Of a DNA stretch of 59,632 nucleotides, positions 16,423 through 25,015 are shown piece after piece. The notes under the pieces were generated by a model. The model saw only the letters and a list, made by a program, of their open reading frames with translations, did not search any database and was not told where the DNA came from. Positions within the stretch are counted from its first letter, which is position 1. The number at the start of each line of letters is the position of its first letter. The DNA comes from Bacteroidales bacterium UBA6117 (GTDB lineage Bacteria; Bacteroidota; Bacteroidia; Bacteroidales; VadinHA17): positions 1-59,632 of the forward strand of contig DIWB01000014.1 in assembly GCA_002428385.1 (NCBI GenBank), given 5' to 3'. A program made the translations under genes and the position numbers.

Positions 16423-17733
16423 ATGACAACACGACGTACTTTTCTTAGGAACAGCGCAATCGCAGCAGCAGGCTTTACAATTGCGCCTGTTTTGCAGGGT
16501 GCTGCAAAACCAATTCCTGCCAGCGACAAGATAAAAATCGGTCTGATAGGATGCAACGGACAGGGCTGGAGCAATCTGAGCGCCTTCCTGGAGAATCCCC
16601 AGACTGAATGCGTGGCATTGTGCGATATTGATGATTCGGTGCTCCAGCGGAGGGCAGCGGATGTGCAGAAGATCAGAGGAGCCAGGCCTGCCGGTCTGTA
16701 CAAGGACTGGAGAAGGGTGATAGACAACAAGGATGTTGACCTGGTTATAGTCGGCACCCCCGATCACTGGCATTGTATCCAGATGGTTGCAGCATGCGAG
16801 GCTGGAAAGGATGTGTATGTTGAAAAACCGATAGGCCGGACCATTGAGGAATGCAACCTGATGGTAAAAGCTGCTCAGAAGTACAAGAGTATTGTTCAGG
16901 TCGGTCAGTGGCAGAGAAGCGATCCTCACTGGCAGGAGGCAGTTAATTTCGTCAACTCTGGAAATCTTGGTAAGATAAGGCTGGTAAGAGTGTTTTCATA
17001 CCAGGGATGGTGTCCTTCCATTCCGGTTCTGGCTGATGAACCAGTTCCTGCAGGCGTTGACTATAACATGTGGCTCGGCCCTGCACCCTCGAGACCATTC
17101 AACAGGAACCGCTTCCATTTTACTTTCAGATGGTTCTGGGACTATGCAGGCGGACTCATGACCGACTGGGGCGTGCATCTTCTCGACTATGCCCTCTTTG
17201 CCATGAATGTCACGGCGCCCAAATCGATAATGGCCATGGGTGGCAAATTCGGATACCCCGATGATGCATGTGAAACACCCGACAGCCTCCAGACTATCTA
17301 TGAGTTTGACGGTTTCAATGTTCTGTGGGATCATGCAATTGGAATTGATGACGGTGCATACGGCAGAAATCACGGACTTGGATTTGTCGGAGAAAACGGT
17401 ACGCTTGTTGTCGACAGGTCGGGATGGGAAGTGATCCCCGAAAAGGTGAATGGCAAAATAAGGATGGAAGCAGTTGGCCTGAAAAGAGGAACGGGAGCCG
17501 GACTGAAAAATCACGTAAAGAACCATCTCGAGTGTATTGCCAGCCGGAATCCGAAGACAAATGCCAGCATTGAGATTGGTGCTCACATAGCTAAATTATC
17601 CGCACTGGGCAACATAGCCTATCGAACAGGCAAAAAACTGGTGTGGGATGGAACCAGGTTTACAAACGATGTTGAGGCGAACGATTATCTGGTTCCGTCG
17701 TACAGGGATCCGTGGAAATTGCCGACGGTTTAG
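16423..17733 (+). CDS. Gfo/Idh/MocA-family oxidoreductase with Tat signal
   Basis: An NAD(P)-dependent sugar or sugar-acid dehydrogenase, or a glycosidase of the NAD-dependent kind found in this superfamily. The 436-residue protein starts TTRRTFLRNSAIAAAG, a twin-arginine signal, which fits export with the cofactor already bound. The Rossmann fold follows with IGLIGCNGQG (about 39-48) and the family block VYVEKPIGRTIEE. The C-terminal half has GGLMTDWGVHLLDYALF, a usual substrate-pocket helix. The presence in a glycan cluster suggests oxidation of a released sugar at the envelope. The exact substrate is not readable. Confidence 0.88.
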   Translation: MTTRRTFLRNSAIAAAGFTIAPVLQGAAKPIPASDKIKIGLIGCNGQGWSNLSAFLENPQTECVALCDIDDSVLQRRAADVQKIRGARPAGLYKDWRRVIDNKDVDLVIVGTPDHWHCIQMVAACEAGKDVYVEKPIGRTIEECNLMVKAAQKYKSIVQVGQWQRSDPHWQEAVNFVNSGNLGKIRLVRVFSYQGWCPSIPVLADEPVPAGVDYNMWLGPAPSRPFNRNRFHFTFRWFWDYAGGLMTDWGVHLLDYALFAMNVTAPKSIMAMGGKFGYPDDACETPDSLQTIYEFDGFNVLWDHAIGIDDGAYGRNHGLGFVGENGTLVVDRSGWEVIPEKVNGKIRMEAVGLKRGTGAGLKNHVKNHLECIASRNPKTNASIEIGAHIAKLSALGNIAYRTGKKLVWDGTRFTNDVEANDYLVPSYRDPWKLPTV

Positions 17734-17792
17734 GCAGGTCGATGCGGCTTTAGCCGGCGATATGATGAAATTACAATATAGTTCATAAACTA

Positions 17793-19235
17793 ATGAATCT
17801 GAAAGTATTTAATCTTACGGGCTGGTTTGTCATTGTCCTTTTGGTCTGTTCCTGCAATTCTTCGTCGCGGCCACAGGAGTTTCTTGCATTGCATCCTGAT
17901 AATCCCCATTATTTCCTGTTCAGGAGGGAACCAACCCTGCTTATCGGATCCACCGAGCATTACGGTGCCGTGATGAACCTTGATTTTGACTACATAAAAT
18001 ACTTCGATGAACTTGCTGCGTGCGGGATGAATATAACCCGTACATTTTCGGGTATTTATGTGGAGCCGAAAGGAGCATTCGGGATACGCGCCAATACCCT
18101 GGCACCCGATTCCGGAAGGTTCATCTGTCCATGGGCCCGGAGTTCAGAACCGGGTTATTCAGTGGGAGGCAATAAGTTTGATCTTGAAACCTGGGATAGC
18201 GGGTATTTCGAAAGACTAAGGGATTTTGTTGAAGAGGCCGGCAGGAGGGGCATTGTAGTTGAACTCGACCTGTTTTCCAATTTTTACGACACTCTTCAGT
18301 GGAAGTTATCTCCATTGTACTATTCCAACAACATAAACGGCATAATTAAGGTGAAGGATCAGAAGGAGGTTCTTTCATTGAAGCATCCTGAATTGCTTGA
18401 GATTCAGGAAAAGATGGTCAGGAAGATAGTGCAGGAACTTGGCGATTTTGATAATCTCTATTATGAGGTCTGCAATGAACCCTATTTCGGTGATACCACG
18501 GCACTGAGGCAGTGGGAGGATCACATGACACGGGTTGTAGTTGAAGCAGAGAAGGACATGGTTCCGAAACACCTTATTTCGAACAATGTGGCAAACCTGA
18601 AAAAGAAGGTTCCCCGTCCCAGGGAGGGTGTCTCAGTTTATAATTTTCATTATGCCGCTCCTCCTGTGACCGTAGCCATGAATTACCATCTGAACATGCC
18701 ATTGGGTGACAATGAAACCGGTTTTGACGGCATTCAGGATGAAACTTACAGAAAGGAAGCGTGGAATTTCATCATGGCCGGAGGCGCCTTGTTCAATCAC
18801 CTCGATTATTCATTTACAGCCGAAACAGAGGATGGCACCTTTGTGATTCAGGAAGGCCAACCCGGAGGAGGGGGCAGGGCCCTGCGCAATCAGTTCGGAA
18901 TACTGGCCGGATTCATGAAGCAGGTCGGTTTTATTAACATGAAGCCGCTCCCTGAAGGCATGGTGAGAGTAATTGGTCAGGAAAACATCTTGGTTCTGGG
19001 ACTTGCCGATGATCACGGGACTATGGTGCTTTATTTCGACGGTAATGAAACACCCGGTACCAGCGGTCTGGTTGAGACAAATCTTCCTGCCGGCTCGTAC
19101 CGGACCACATGGGTCAATACCATTACAGGAGGAGAGACGGAGAATACAATTGCCGGTCATCAGGGCGGATGGGTTATGCTGAATACACCCTTATACACAA
19201 CCGATATCGCACTGAAGATTGTAAAGACAAATTAA
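17793..19235 (+). CDS. Clan GH-A-like putative glycosidase, lipoprotein
   Basis: The 480-residue protein has lipobox Cys21 (LVCSC) and a TIM-barrel hydrolase of the GH5/GH-A kind. YEVCNEP places an acid/base candidate at Glu229 after strand 4, and DNETGFDG places a nucleophile candidate at Glu308, the expected spacing for a retaining clan A enzyme. Residues 50-60 (IGSTEHYGAV) and NITRTFSGIY resemble the barrel opening of this group. A short beta domain ends the protein from about 400. I cannot place it in a numbered family; GH5 and GH140-like enzymes are the nearest in style. It lies 59 nt after the oxidoreductase gene and 42 nt before the GH3 gene. Confidence 0.7.
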   Translation: MNLKVFNLTGWFVIVLLVCSCNSSSRPQEFLALHPDNPHYFLFRREPTLLIGSTEHYGAVMNLDFDYIKYFDELAACGMNITRTFSGIYVEPKGAFGIRANTLAPDSGRFICPWARSSEPGYSVGGNKFDLETWDSGYFERLRDFVEEAGRRGIVVELDLFSNFYDTLQWKLSPLYYSNNINGIIKVKDQKEVLSLKHPELLEIQEKMVRKIVQELGDFDNLYYEVCNEPYFGDTTALRQWEDHMTRVVVEAEKDMVPKHLISNNVANLKKKVPRPREGVSVYNFHYAAPPVTVAMNYHLNMPLGDNETGFDGIQDETYRKEAWNFIMAGGALFNHLDYSFTAETEDGTFVIQEGQPGGGGRALRNQFGILAGFMKQVGFINMKPLPEGMVRVIGQENILVLGLADDHGTMVLYFDGNETPGTSGLVETNLPAGSYRTTWVNTITGGETENTIAGHQGGWVMLNTPLYTTDIALKIVKTN

Positions 19236-19277
19236 AGGATAAGAAGTTCTTTTTTTCAATATTTAAAATAATCTATC

Positions 19278-21929
19278 ATGAAGAAAGTAGTTCAGGGTTT
19301 TCTTGCCATTGTCCTGATGGGGCTTATCTCTCCTGTCGAAGCTCAGCAGGGAACCAATGCCTTACCTTTCAGGGATCCCTCGCTCAGTGAGGAACAAAGG
19401 GTCAACGATCTTGTTTCACGGCTTACTCTTAAGGAAAAGGCCGATCAGCTTCTTTATACGGCACCGGCGATTCCACGACTGGGAATCCCGTCGTACAACT
19501 GGTGGAACGAGGCCTTGCATGGTGTTGCACGTGCCGGATTTGCTACTGTTTTTCCGCAGTCGATCACTATTGCCAACTCATGGGATGAAGGACTTATGTT
19601 CAACGTGGCTAATGCCATTTCTGATGAGGCCAGGGCCAAATACCACGAGTTCCAGCGGAGAGGCAAAACTGGTATTTACCAGGGGCTTACCTTCTGGTCG
19701 CCAAATATAAATATCTTCAGGGATCCAAGATGGGGAAGAGGTCATGAGACTTATGGGGAAGATCCCTTTCTTACAGCCCGGATGGGCTATCAGTTTGTCA
19801 GAGGACTGCAGGGAGACGATCCCAGATATCTGAAGACTGTGGCAACGGCAAAGCATTATGCGGTACATTCAGGTCCGGAATCACTCCGGCATGAGTTCAA
19901 TGCAAATGTGAGCGAGGTGGATCTGAGGGAGACCTATCTGCCTGCTTTCAGAACTTTAATTGTTGACGGAGGAGCATATTCGGTTATGGGAGCCTACAAC
20001 ATGTTCCGTGACCATCCTTGCTGTGCAAATCCGGTGCTTTATGGTATTCTTCGAAATGAATGGGGTTTTAAGGGATATATCGTTTCAGACTGCTGGGCTA
20101 TATCCGATTTTTACAAGTTCACCAAGTATGCCAGCGATCCTGCTGAGGCTGCCGCGCAGGCAGTAAAAGCCGGTACCGACCTCGAGTGCGGTTATGATTA
20201 CAAAAATCTGGTGGCAGCCGTTGAGAGAGGACTCATTACCGAAGCTGATATTACCCTTGCAGCAAAAAGAGTCATGACAGCCAGGTTCAGGCTTGGGATG
20301 TTCGATCCGGACGATATGGTTCCCTACGCAAGCATTCCCTACTTTGCAAACTGTTCGGATTACAACAATACGCTTGCGCGCAAGGCAGCCAGCGAATCAA
20401 TTGTGCTTCTTAAGAACTCCGGCAATGCGCTTCCTCTTGCAAAATCGGTAAAAACAATTGCGGTGATAGGTCCCAATGCCGACAATTTTGAAGCGCTCAT
20501 TGGCAACTATAACGGGATACCCAAAGATCCGGTTACAATACTGAGGGGTATAAACAACAAGGTGAAACCTGAAACAGTAGTCCTGTATGCCGAGGGAAGC
20601 GACCTTGCCGACGGTATTCACAATCTCACCGTTATTCCATCAATATATCTTCAGGCTCCCGACGGCAAACAGGGGGCTCTGGGCGAATACTTCAACAACA
20701 GGGAGATGAAGGGCGAACCGGTTTTTACGCGCAGGGACGACCAAATCAATTTCTACTGGGAACATTTTTCTCCTTCGACCGATCTTCCGGATGATGATTT
20801 CGGAGTAAAGTGGACAACTTATCTGGTTCCACCCGAAAGCGGGTCGTATGCTATCGGAAGCTGGGGATCGTCGGGTTATGAGGTTTTATTCGAAGGCAAG
20901 CAGGTACTTTCAGACAGGAGTGAACACCATGCCTTCCATAAGGAGTTCCAGGTTGAACTGCAGGCCGGTCAGAAATACAAAATTGAGGTACTTTACAAGA
21001 ATTACGCCGGTGATGCCGACATGAAGCTCATGTGGAGCCAGCCCCGGAAAGACATGCTTCAGAAGGCTGTTGCAGCTGCAGGTCAGGCCGATGCCGTTGT
21101 CCTGGTACTTGGTCTCTCACAAAGGCTTGAGGGTGAGGAGATGCCTATCAAAATCGAAGGATTCAGCGGCGGTGACAGGACTGACATCCAGCTTCCTGCA
21201 GTCCAGGAAAAACTGCTCGATGCCATGGTGGCTACAGGCAAACCTGTAATTTTGGTGCTTACCAGCGGAGGTGCGATAGCAATTAACAAGGCTCAGGAAA
21301 AAGCTGCTGCAATACTGCTTGCAGGTTACGGAGGACAGCAGGGAGGAAATGCAGTTGCCGATGTAATCTTCGGAGATTACAATCCTGCCGGCCGCCTGCC
21401 CGTAACATATTACAAATCAATCGACCAGATCCCGGAATTTGTGAATTACAACATGGCAGGAAAGACCTACAGGTATTTCACGAAAGAACCATTGTATCCT
21501 TTTGGTTATGGTCTGAGCTACACGACTTTCAGTTACAGCGATCTGTCGCTTGCTGAAAAGGCTGTTGCAGGTGAAAAAATAACCGTCAAAGTAAAAGTTA
21601 CCAACACCGGCAAGGTTGAAGGTGACGAGGTTGTACAGCTCTATCTGACAGATGAAAAGGCAACAACTCCCAGGCCGGTAAGGCAGCTCGAGGGATTCTC
21701 CAGAATAAGCCTTAAGCCCGGCGAGAGCAAGGTTGTTGAATTCGCTCTCGAACCCCGTCAGTTTTCAATCATAAACAAGATGAACAAGAGAGTGATTGAA
21801 CCGGGATACTTTTCAATTGCCGTAGGTGGAAAACAGCCCGGATTCAGCGGCTACCTTGATCCCCAGTTCACGAATGTCGTCAGCGGAAGGATCAGGCTCA
21901 CAGGAGACGAATTTCCCTTTGCCAACTAG
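19278..21929 (+). CDS. GH3 beta-glucosidase/beta-xylosidase with PA14 domain, secreted
   Basis: A retaining exo-acting beta-glycosidase. The 883-residue protein has a Sec signal peptide (cleavage near VEAQ, residue 22). The GH3 barrel contains GYIVSDCWAI with nucleophile Asp271 and the K-H pair ATAKHYAVHSG. The second GH3 domain is split by a PA14 domain at about 465-600 (LGEYFNN through MKLMWSQP), and a fibronectin-III-like domain (VKVKVTNTGKVEGDEVVQLY) closes the protein. PA14-bearing GH3 enzymes occur in hemicellulose and beta-glucan loci. Working beside a GH31 alpha-xylosidase suggests removal of exposed glucose or xylose. It is the last gene of the cluster and is followed by a terminator. 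Confidence 0.93.
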   Translation: MKKVVQGFLAIVLMGLISPVEAQQGTNALPFRDPSLSEEQRVNDLVSRLTLKEKADQLLYTAPAIPRLGIPSYNWWNEALHGVARAGFATVFPQSITIANSWDEGLMFNVANAISDEARAKYHEFQRRGKTGIYQGLTFWSPNINIFRDPRWGRGHETYGEDPFLTARMGYQFVRGLQGDDPRYLKTVATAKHYAVHSGPESLRHEFNANVSEVDLRETYLPAFRTLIVDGGAYSVMGAYNMFRDHPCCANPVLYGILRNEWGFKGYIVSDCWAISDFYKFTKYASDPAEAAAQAVKAGTDLECGYDYKNLVAAVERGLITEADITLAAKRVMTARFRLGMFDPDDMVPYASIPYFANCSDYNNTLARKAASESIVLLKNSGNALPLAKSVKTIAVIGPNADNFEALIGNYNGIPKDPVTILRGINNKVKPETVVLYAEGSDLADGIHNLTVIPSIYLQAPDGKQGALGEYFNNREMKGEPVFTRRDDQINFYWEHFSPSTDLPDDDFGVKWTTYLVPPESGSYAIGSWGSSGYEVLFEGKQVLSDRSEHHAFHKEFQVELQAGQKYKIEVLYKNYAGDADMKLMWSQPRKDMLQKAVAAAGQADAVVLVLGLSQRLEGEEMPIKIEGFSGGDRTDIQLPAVQEKLLDAMVATGKPVILVLTSGGAIAINKAQEKAAAILLAGYGGQQGGNAVADVIFGDYNPAGRLPVTYYKSIDQIPEFVNYNMAGKTYRYFTKEPLYPFGYGLSYTTFSYSDLSLAEKAVAGEKITVKVKVTNTGKVEGDEVVQLYLTDEKATTPRPVRQLEGFSRISLKPGESKVVEFALEPRQFSIINKMNKRVIEPGYFSIAVGGKQPGFSGYLDPQFTNVVSGRIRLTGDEFPFAN

Positions 21930-21976
21930 TTATGCCTGAAGATAATTTTGCAGCCTGTTTAAGTTGCGGGCCAGGC

Positions 21977-22018
21977 GGCTGTCATGACTATATCAGTTGA
22001 GACAGCCTTTTCTTTCTT
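21977..22018 (+). terminator. Probable terminator after the GH cluster
   Basis: GGCTGTC (21977-21983) pairs with GACAGCC (22001-22007) across a 17-nt loop and is followed by a T-rich run (TTTTCTTTCTTT). It lies 48 nt downstream of the GH3 stop. The rest of the 249-nt gap before the permease shows only a possible -7 box. Confidence 0.6.
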
Positions 22019-22148
22019 TATCAATTATATGCCAGAGAAACACCTTCATTGCCTGCAGGGTATATCTGATTTGAATTCAATCTGGTGAATATTTTAAGTC
22101 TGTTAACAATATGCAATACCTGCGAAGGAAATAATTCATTTGTTTGGT

Positions 22149-22156
22149 TACTTTTG
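22149..22156 (+). promoter_or_regulatory. Possible -7 box of the permease gene
   Basis: TACTTTTG fits TAnnTTTG and ends 22 nt before the permease ATG. No TTG at the right distance upstream was found, so support is partial. Confidence 0.4.
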
Positions 22157-22178
22157 TTTTCATGTTACTAACTGATAG

Positions 22179-23615
22179 ATGCAGGCAGAGAACAATCTAC
22201 TGAAAAAGCGGGTAAATCTTTTCGACGGGATCTCAATTGTTGCCGGAGCCATGATTGGTTCCGGGATTTTCATAACGAGCGCTGATATTGCCAGGAGTGT
22301 CGGATCGCCGGGGTGGCTGATGGTTGTATGGCTTATAACCGGTATCATAACAGTAATCGGAGCAATAAGTTACGGTGAACTGGCTTCGATGATGCCCGAT
22401 GTGGGCGGACAGTATGTTTACCTTCGTGAGGCTTACAATCCCCTGATAGGATTTCTTTTCGGCTGGACCACTTTCCTTGTTATCCAGTGCGGTTCAATAG
22501 CTGCCGTGGCAGTTGCTTTCGCCAAATTCAGCGGTGTGCTGTTCCCGTGGATCTCTGACAGGAACATCCTTTTCGAAGCAGGTTTCCTTAAGATCAGCAC
22601 CACAATGGTGGTTGCCATTTCAATGATTGCCTTCCTTACCTGGCTTAATACCAGGGGAATAGTGACAGGAAAAATCGTTGTTAATATTTTCACATCGACC
22701 AAGGTACTCGCCCTTTTTGGTTTTATCCTGATCGGTTTTTTTGCCATAAAGGGACATGAATCGTGGGAGATAAACAAAGCAGTGTTCTGGGAAGCCGGGC
22801 AGATTGGAGCAAACAACCAGGTTATCCCGCTTTCGGGTTTTGTCCTGGTGACTGCTGTGGCCACAGCTCTTGTGGGATCCTTGTTCTCATCAGATGCCTG
22901 GTATAATGTAACCTATATCTCAGGTGAGGTTATAAATCCCAAAAGAACTGTTCCTCTCAGCCTTATATTCGGAACCTTAATAGTCTCAGTGATATATCTT
23001 TTTATCAACTGGGTCTATATCAGGATACTTCCCCTTTCGGGAAGTCCCGACGGTACCGATGTTCTGGCCAGGGGTATCCAGTTCGCGACTGACGACAGGG
23101 TTGCAACTTCAGCCATGAGCGTCGTGTTCGGAGACTATGCCGCCATCATTATGGCAGTATTTGTTATGATAAGCACATTCGGATGCAACCATGGACTGAT
23201 ACTTGCCGGACCAAGGGTTTACTATGCAATGGCTATGGACGGTCTTTTCTTTAAAAGAGTTGCAAGGATCAACAGCAAGGGAGTTCCGGGATTCGCCATT
23301 GCAATCCAGGGAATTTGGGCGATATTGCTCTGCCTTTCAGGAACCTACAGCGACCTGCTCGACTATGTCATATTTGCCGTGCTTCTGTTTTTTGCCCTTA
23401 CAATTTTCACCCTTTACATTCTCCGGGTCAAAAAGCCCGACGTGCCCCGCCCCTATAAAGCCTGGGGGTACCCGGTGATACCTGCACTGTATATCCTGAC
23501 CACTACTTTTATCATGGTGATCCTGTTGATCTACAAGCCTAATTACACTTTCCCCGGACTGGTGATTGTGTTGCTGGGCATTCCGGTTTATTATTTATGG
23601 AGAAGATTTTCCTGA
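22179..23615 (+). CDS. APC-superfamily amino acid permease
   Basis: An inner-membrane amino acid transporter of 478 residues with about 12 hydrophobic segments. The first segment carries GAMIGSGIFIT, the conserved G-x-x-I-G-S-G-I-F of the LAT/APC group, and the second contains GAISYGELASMMPDVGGQYVYL, also typical. The C-terminal loop VKKPDVPRPYKAWGYP is characteristic of LAT-type members. Substrate cannot be read. The stop is 4 nt before the next start, so the rRNA methylase gene is probably co-transcribed. Confidence 0.92.
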   Translation: MQAENNLLKKRVNLFDGISIVAGAMIGSGIFITSADIARSVGSPGWLMVVWLITGIITVIGAISYGELASMMPDVGGQYVYLREAYNPLIGFLFGWTTFLVIQCGSIAAVAVAFAKFSGVLFPWISDRNILFEAGFLKISTTMVVAISMIAFLTWLNTRGIVTGKIVVNIFTSTKVLALFGFILIGFFAIKGHESWEINKAVFWEAGQIGANNQVIPLSGFVLVTAVATALVGSLFSSDAWYNVTYISGEVINPKRTVPLSLIFGTLIVSVIYLFINWVYIRILPLSGSPDGTDVLARGIQFATDDRVATSAMSVVFGDYAAIIMAVFVMISTFGCNHGLILAGPRVYYAMAMDGLFFKRVARINSKGVPGFAIAIQGIWAILLCLSGTYSDLLDYVIFAVLLFFALTIFTLYILRVKKPDVPRPYKAWGYPVIPALYILTTTFIMVILLIYKPNYTFPGLVIVLLGIPVYYLWRRFS

Positions 23616-23619
23616 TCCG

Positions 23620-25011
23620 ATGTTTCCCGGGGAATTCATAAAAAGGATCTCTGGTCAGGAATATCTTGACGGCGAAGGTCTTTTAAAGGCGCTTCAGGAT
23701 CCGTCTCCGGTGAGTGTAAGGATCAATTCATTGAAGTGGGACCTTAAGCCTGAAGAGGCAGAACCGGTTCCCTGGTGCAGATCGGGTTACTATCTGGCAA
23801 AGAGACCTTCGTTTACTCTTGATCCCCTTTTCCATGCAGGATGCTATTATCCCCAGGAGGCCTCCGGCATGTTCCTGGAACAGGTTATTAAACAGGTGGT
23901 CGACACCTCCGGATATCTGAGGGTACTCGACCTATGCGGGGCGCCGGGAGGGAAAAGTACGCATGTATCATCCCTGATCGGAACTGAGAGTCTTCTGGTT
24001 TCGAATGAGGTCATCAGGCAGAGGTCGGATATCCTTGCTGAGAACGTAACCAGGTGGGGGACAGCCAATACAATTGTTACCAGGAACGATCCATCGGCAT
24101 TCAGCCGGCTGCCGGGATTTTTCGACCTGATACTTGTCGATGCCCCTTGTTCCGGCGAAGGGATGTTCAGGGACAGGATTGCAGTGACTGAATGGTCGGT
24201 TGGTAACACACTTCTGTGTGCGGAAAGACAGAGGAGAATCCTGGCTGATGTCTGGCCGGCGCTTAAACCGGGGGGGATGCTTATTTACAGTACATGCACT
24301 TTCAATCCGGGTGAAAATGAGGAAAATGTCTTATGGCTGGCCGGAAGTGAAGAGGCAGAATCCGTAAGACTCGACATTTCGGATTTTGAAGGGATAACTG
24401 AGATATCGAAAGGAAGAATAACCGGTTATGGGTTTCATCCCGGGAAGATAAGGGGCGAGGGTTTATTCGTTTCAGTCATAAGGAAAACCGGAGGAGCCGG
24501 AGAGAGGGCTCCGGCATTCAGAAAATCAAAAGGAAATGAAATTTCCGGGTCCGACCGTGAGGTCGCAGGACGCTGGACCTCTTTCAACACAGAAAATCTT
24601 GTAAGACAAGGAGAGGATATTTTTTACATTCCGGGCAAGCCGGCTGATTATTTTGCACTTAATACTTCCCTGACAGTAATTATGCCCGGGACAAAAATAG
24701 GTTCGGCCAAAAGAAACGGATACATCCCGGCGCATGAACTTTCGTTGTCGGGGCGTATGAAGGCAGGAACATTTCCGGGTGCAGATCTTGACCTGAAGCA
24801 GGCATTGGCATGGCTCAGGAAAGATACGACGGATGGAATTAAAGTGCCCATGGGATGGTTTGTGGCATCTTATCGCGGAGCCGGTCTTGGTTTCGGCAAT
24901 AATATCGGCAACAGGATAAACAATTATTACCCGGTGGGGCAAAGGATAAGGATGAATATCCCGGATGATGCGGAGAATAGTATAATAAGGTGGGAAAACA
25001 CTGAAAAGTAG
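23620..25011 (+). CDS. rsmF: RsmF/NOL1-NOP2-Sun family rRNA m5C methyltransferase
   Basis: It transfers a methyl group from SAM to a cytosine C5 in 16S rRNA. From the start at 23620 the protein is 463 residues; an earlier in-frame ATG at 23566 would overlap the permease by 50 nt. Motif I DLCGAPGGKSTH lies near 105-116, motif IV VDAPCSGEGMF near 177-187 and motif VI YSTCTFNPGENEENV near 224-238, so both Cys residues of the two-cysteine mechanism are present. A C-terminal half with WTSFNTENL through GAGLGFGNNIGNRINNYYP is the RsmF-type C-terminal RNA-binding part. Coupled to the permease gene by position. Confidence 0.88.
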   Translation: MFPGEFIKRISGQEYLDGEGLLKALQDPSPVSVRINSLKWDLKPEEAEPVPWCRSGYYLAKRPSFTLDPLFHAGCYYPQEASGMFLEQVIKQVVDTSGYLRVLDLCGAPGGKSTHVSSLIGTESLLVSNEVIRQRSDILAENVTRWGTANTIVTRNDPSAFSRLPGFFDLILVDAPCSGEGMFRDRIAVTEWSVGNTLLCAERQRRILADVWPALKPGGMLIYSTCTFNPGENEENVLWLAGSEEAESVRLDISDFEGITEISKGRITGYGFHPGKIRGEGLFVSVIRKTGGAGERAPAFRKSKGNEISGSDREVAGRWTSFNTENLVRQGEDIFYIPGKPADYFALNTSLTVIMPGTKIGSAKRNGYIPAHELSLSGRMKAGTFPGADLDLKQALAWLRKDTTDGIKVPMGWFVASYRGAGLGFGNNIGNRINNYYPVGQRIRMNIPDDAENSIIRWENTEK

Positions 25012-25015
25012 TCTT

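Noticed and set aside
8384..21929. A classical polysaccharide utilisation locus.
   Set aside because: No SusC-like TonB receptor, SusD-like protein or hybrid two-component/ECF-anti-sigma regulator is encoded in or next to the cluster.
23566..23619. The earlier ATG as start of the RsmF-type gene.
   Set aside because: It would overlap the permease by 50 nt and add residues unlike the family N-terminus; ATG 23620 begins the conserved MFPGEFIKRI sequence.
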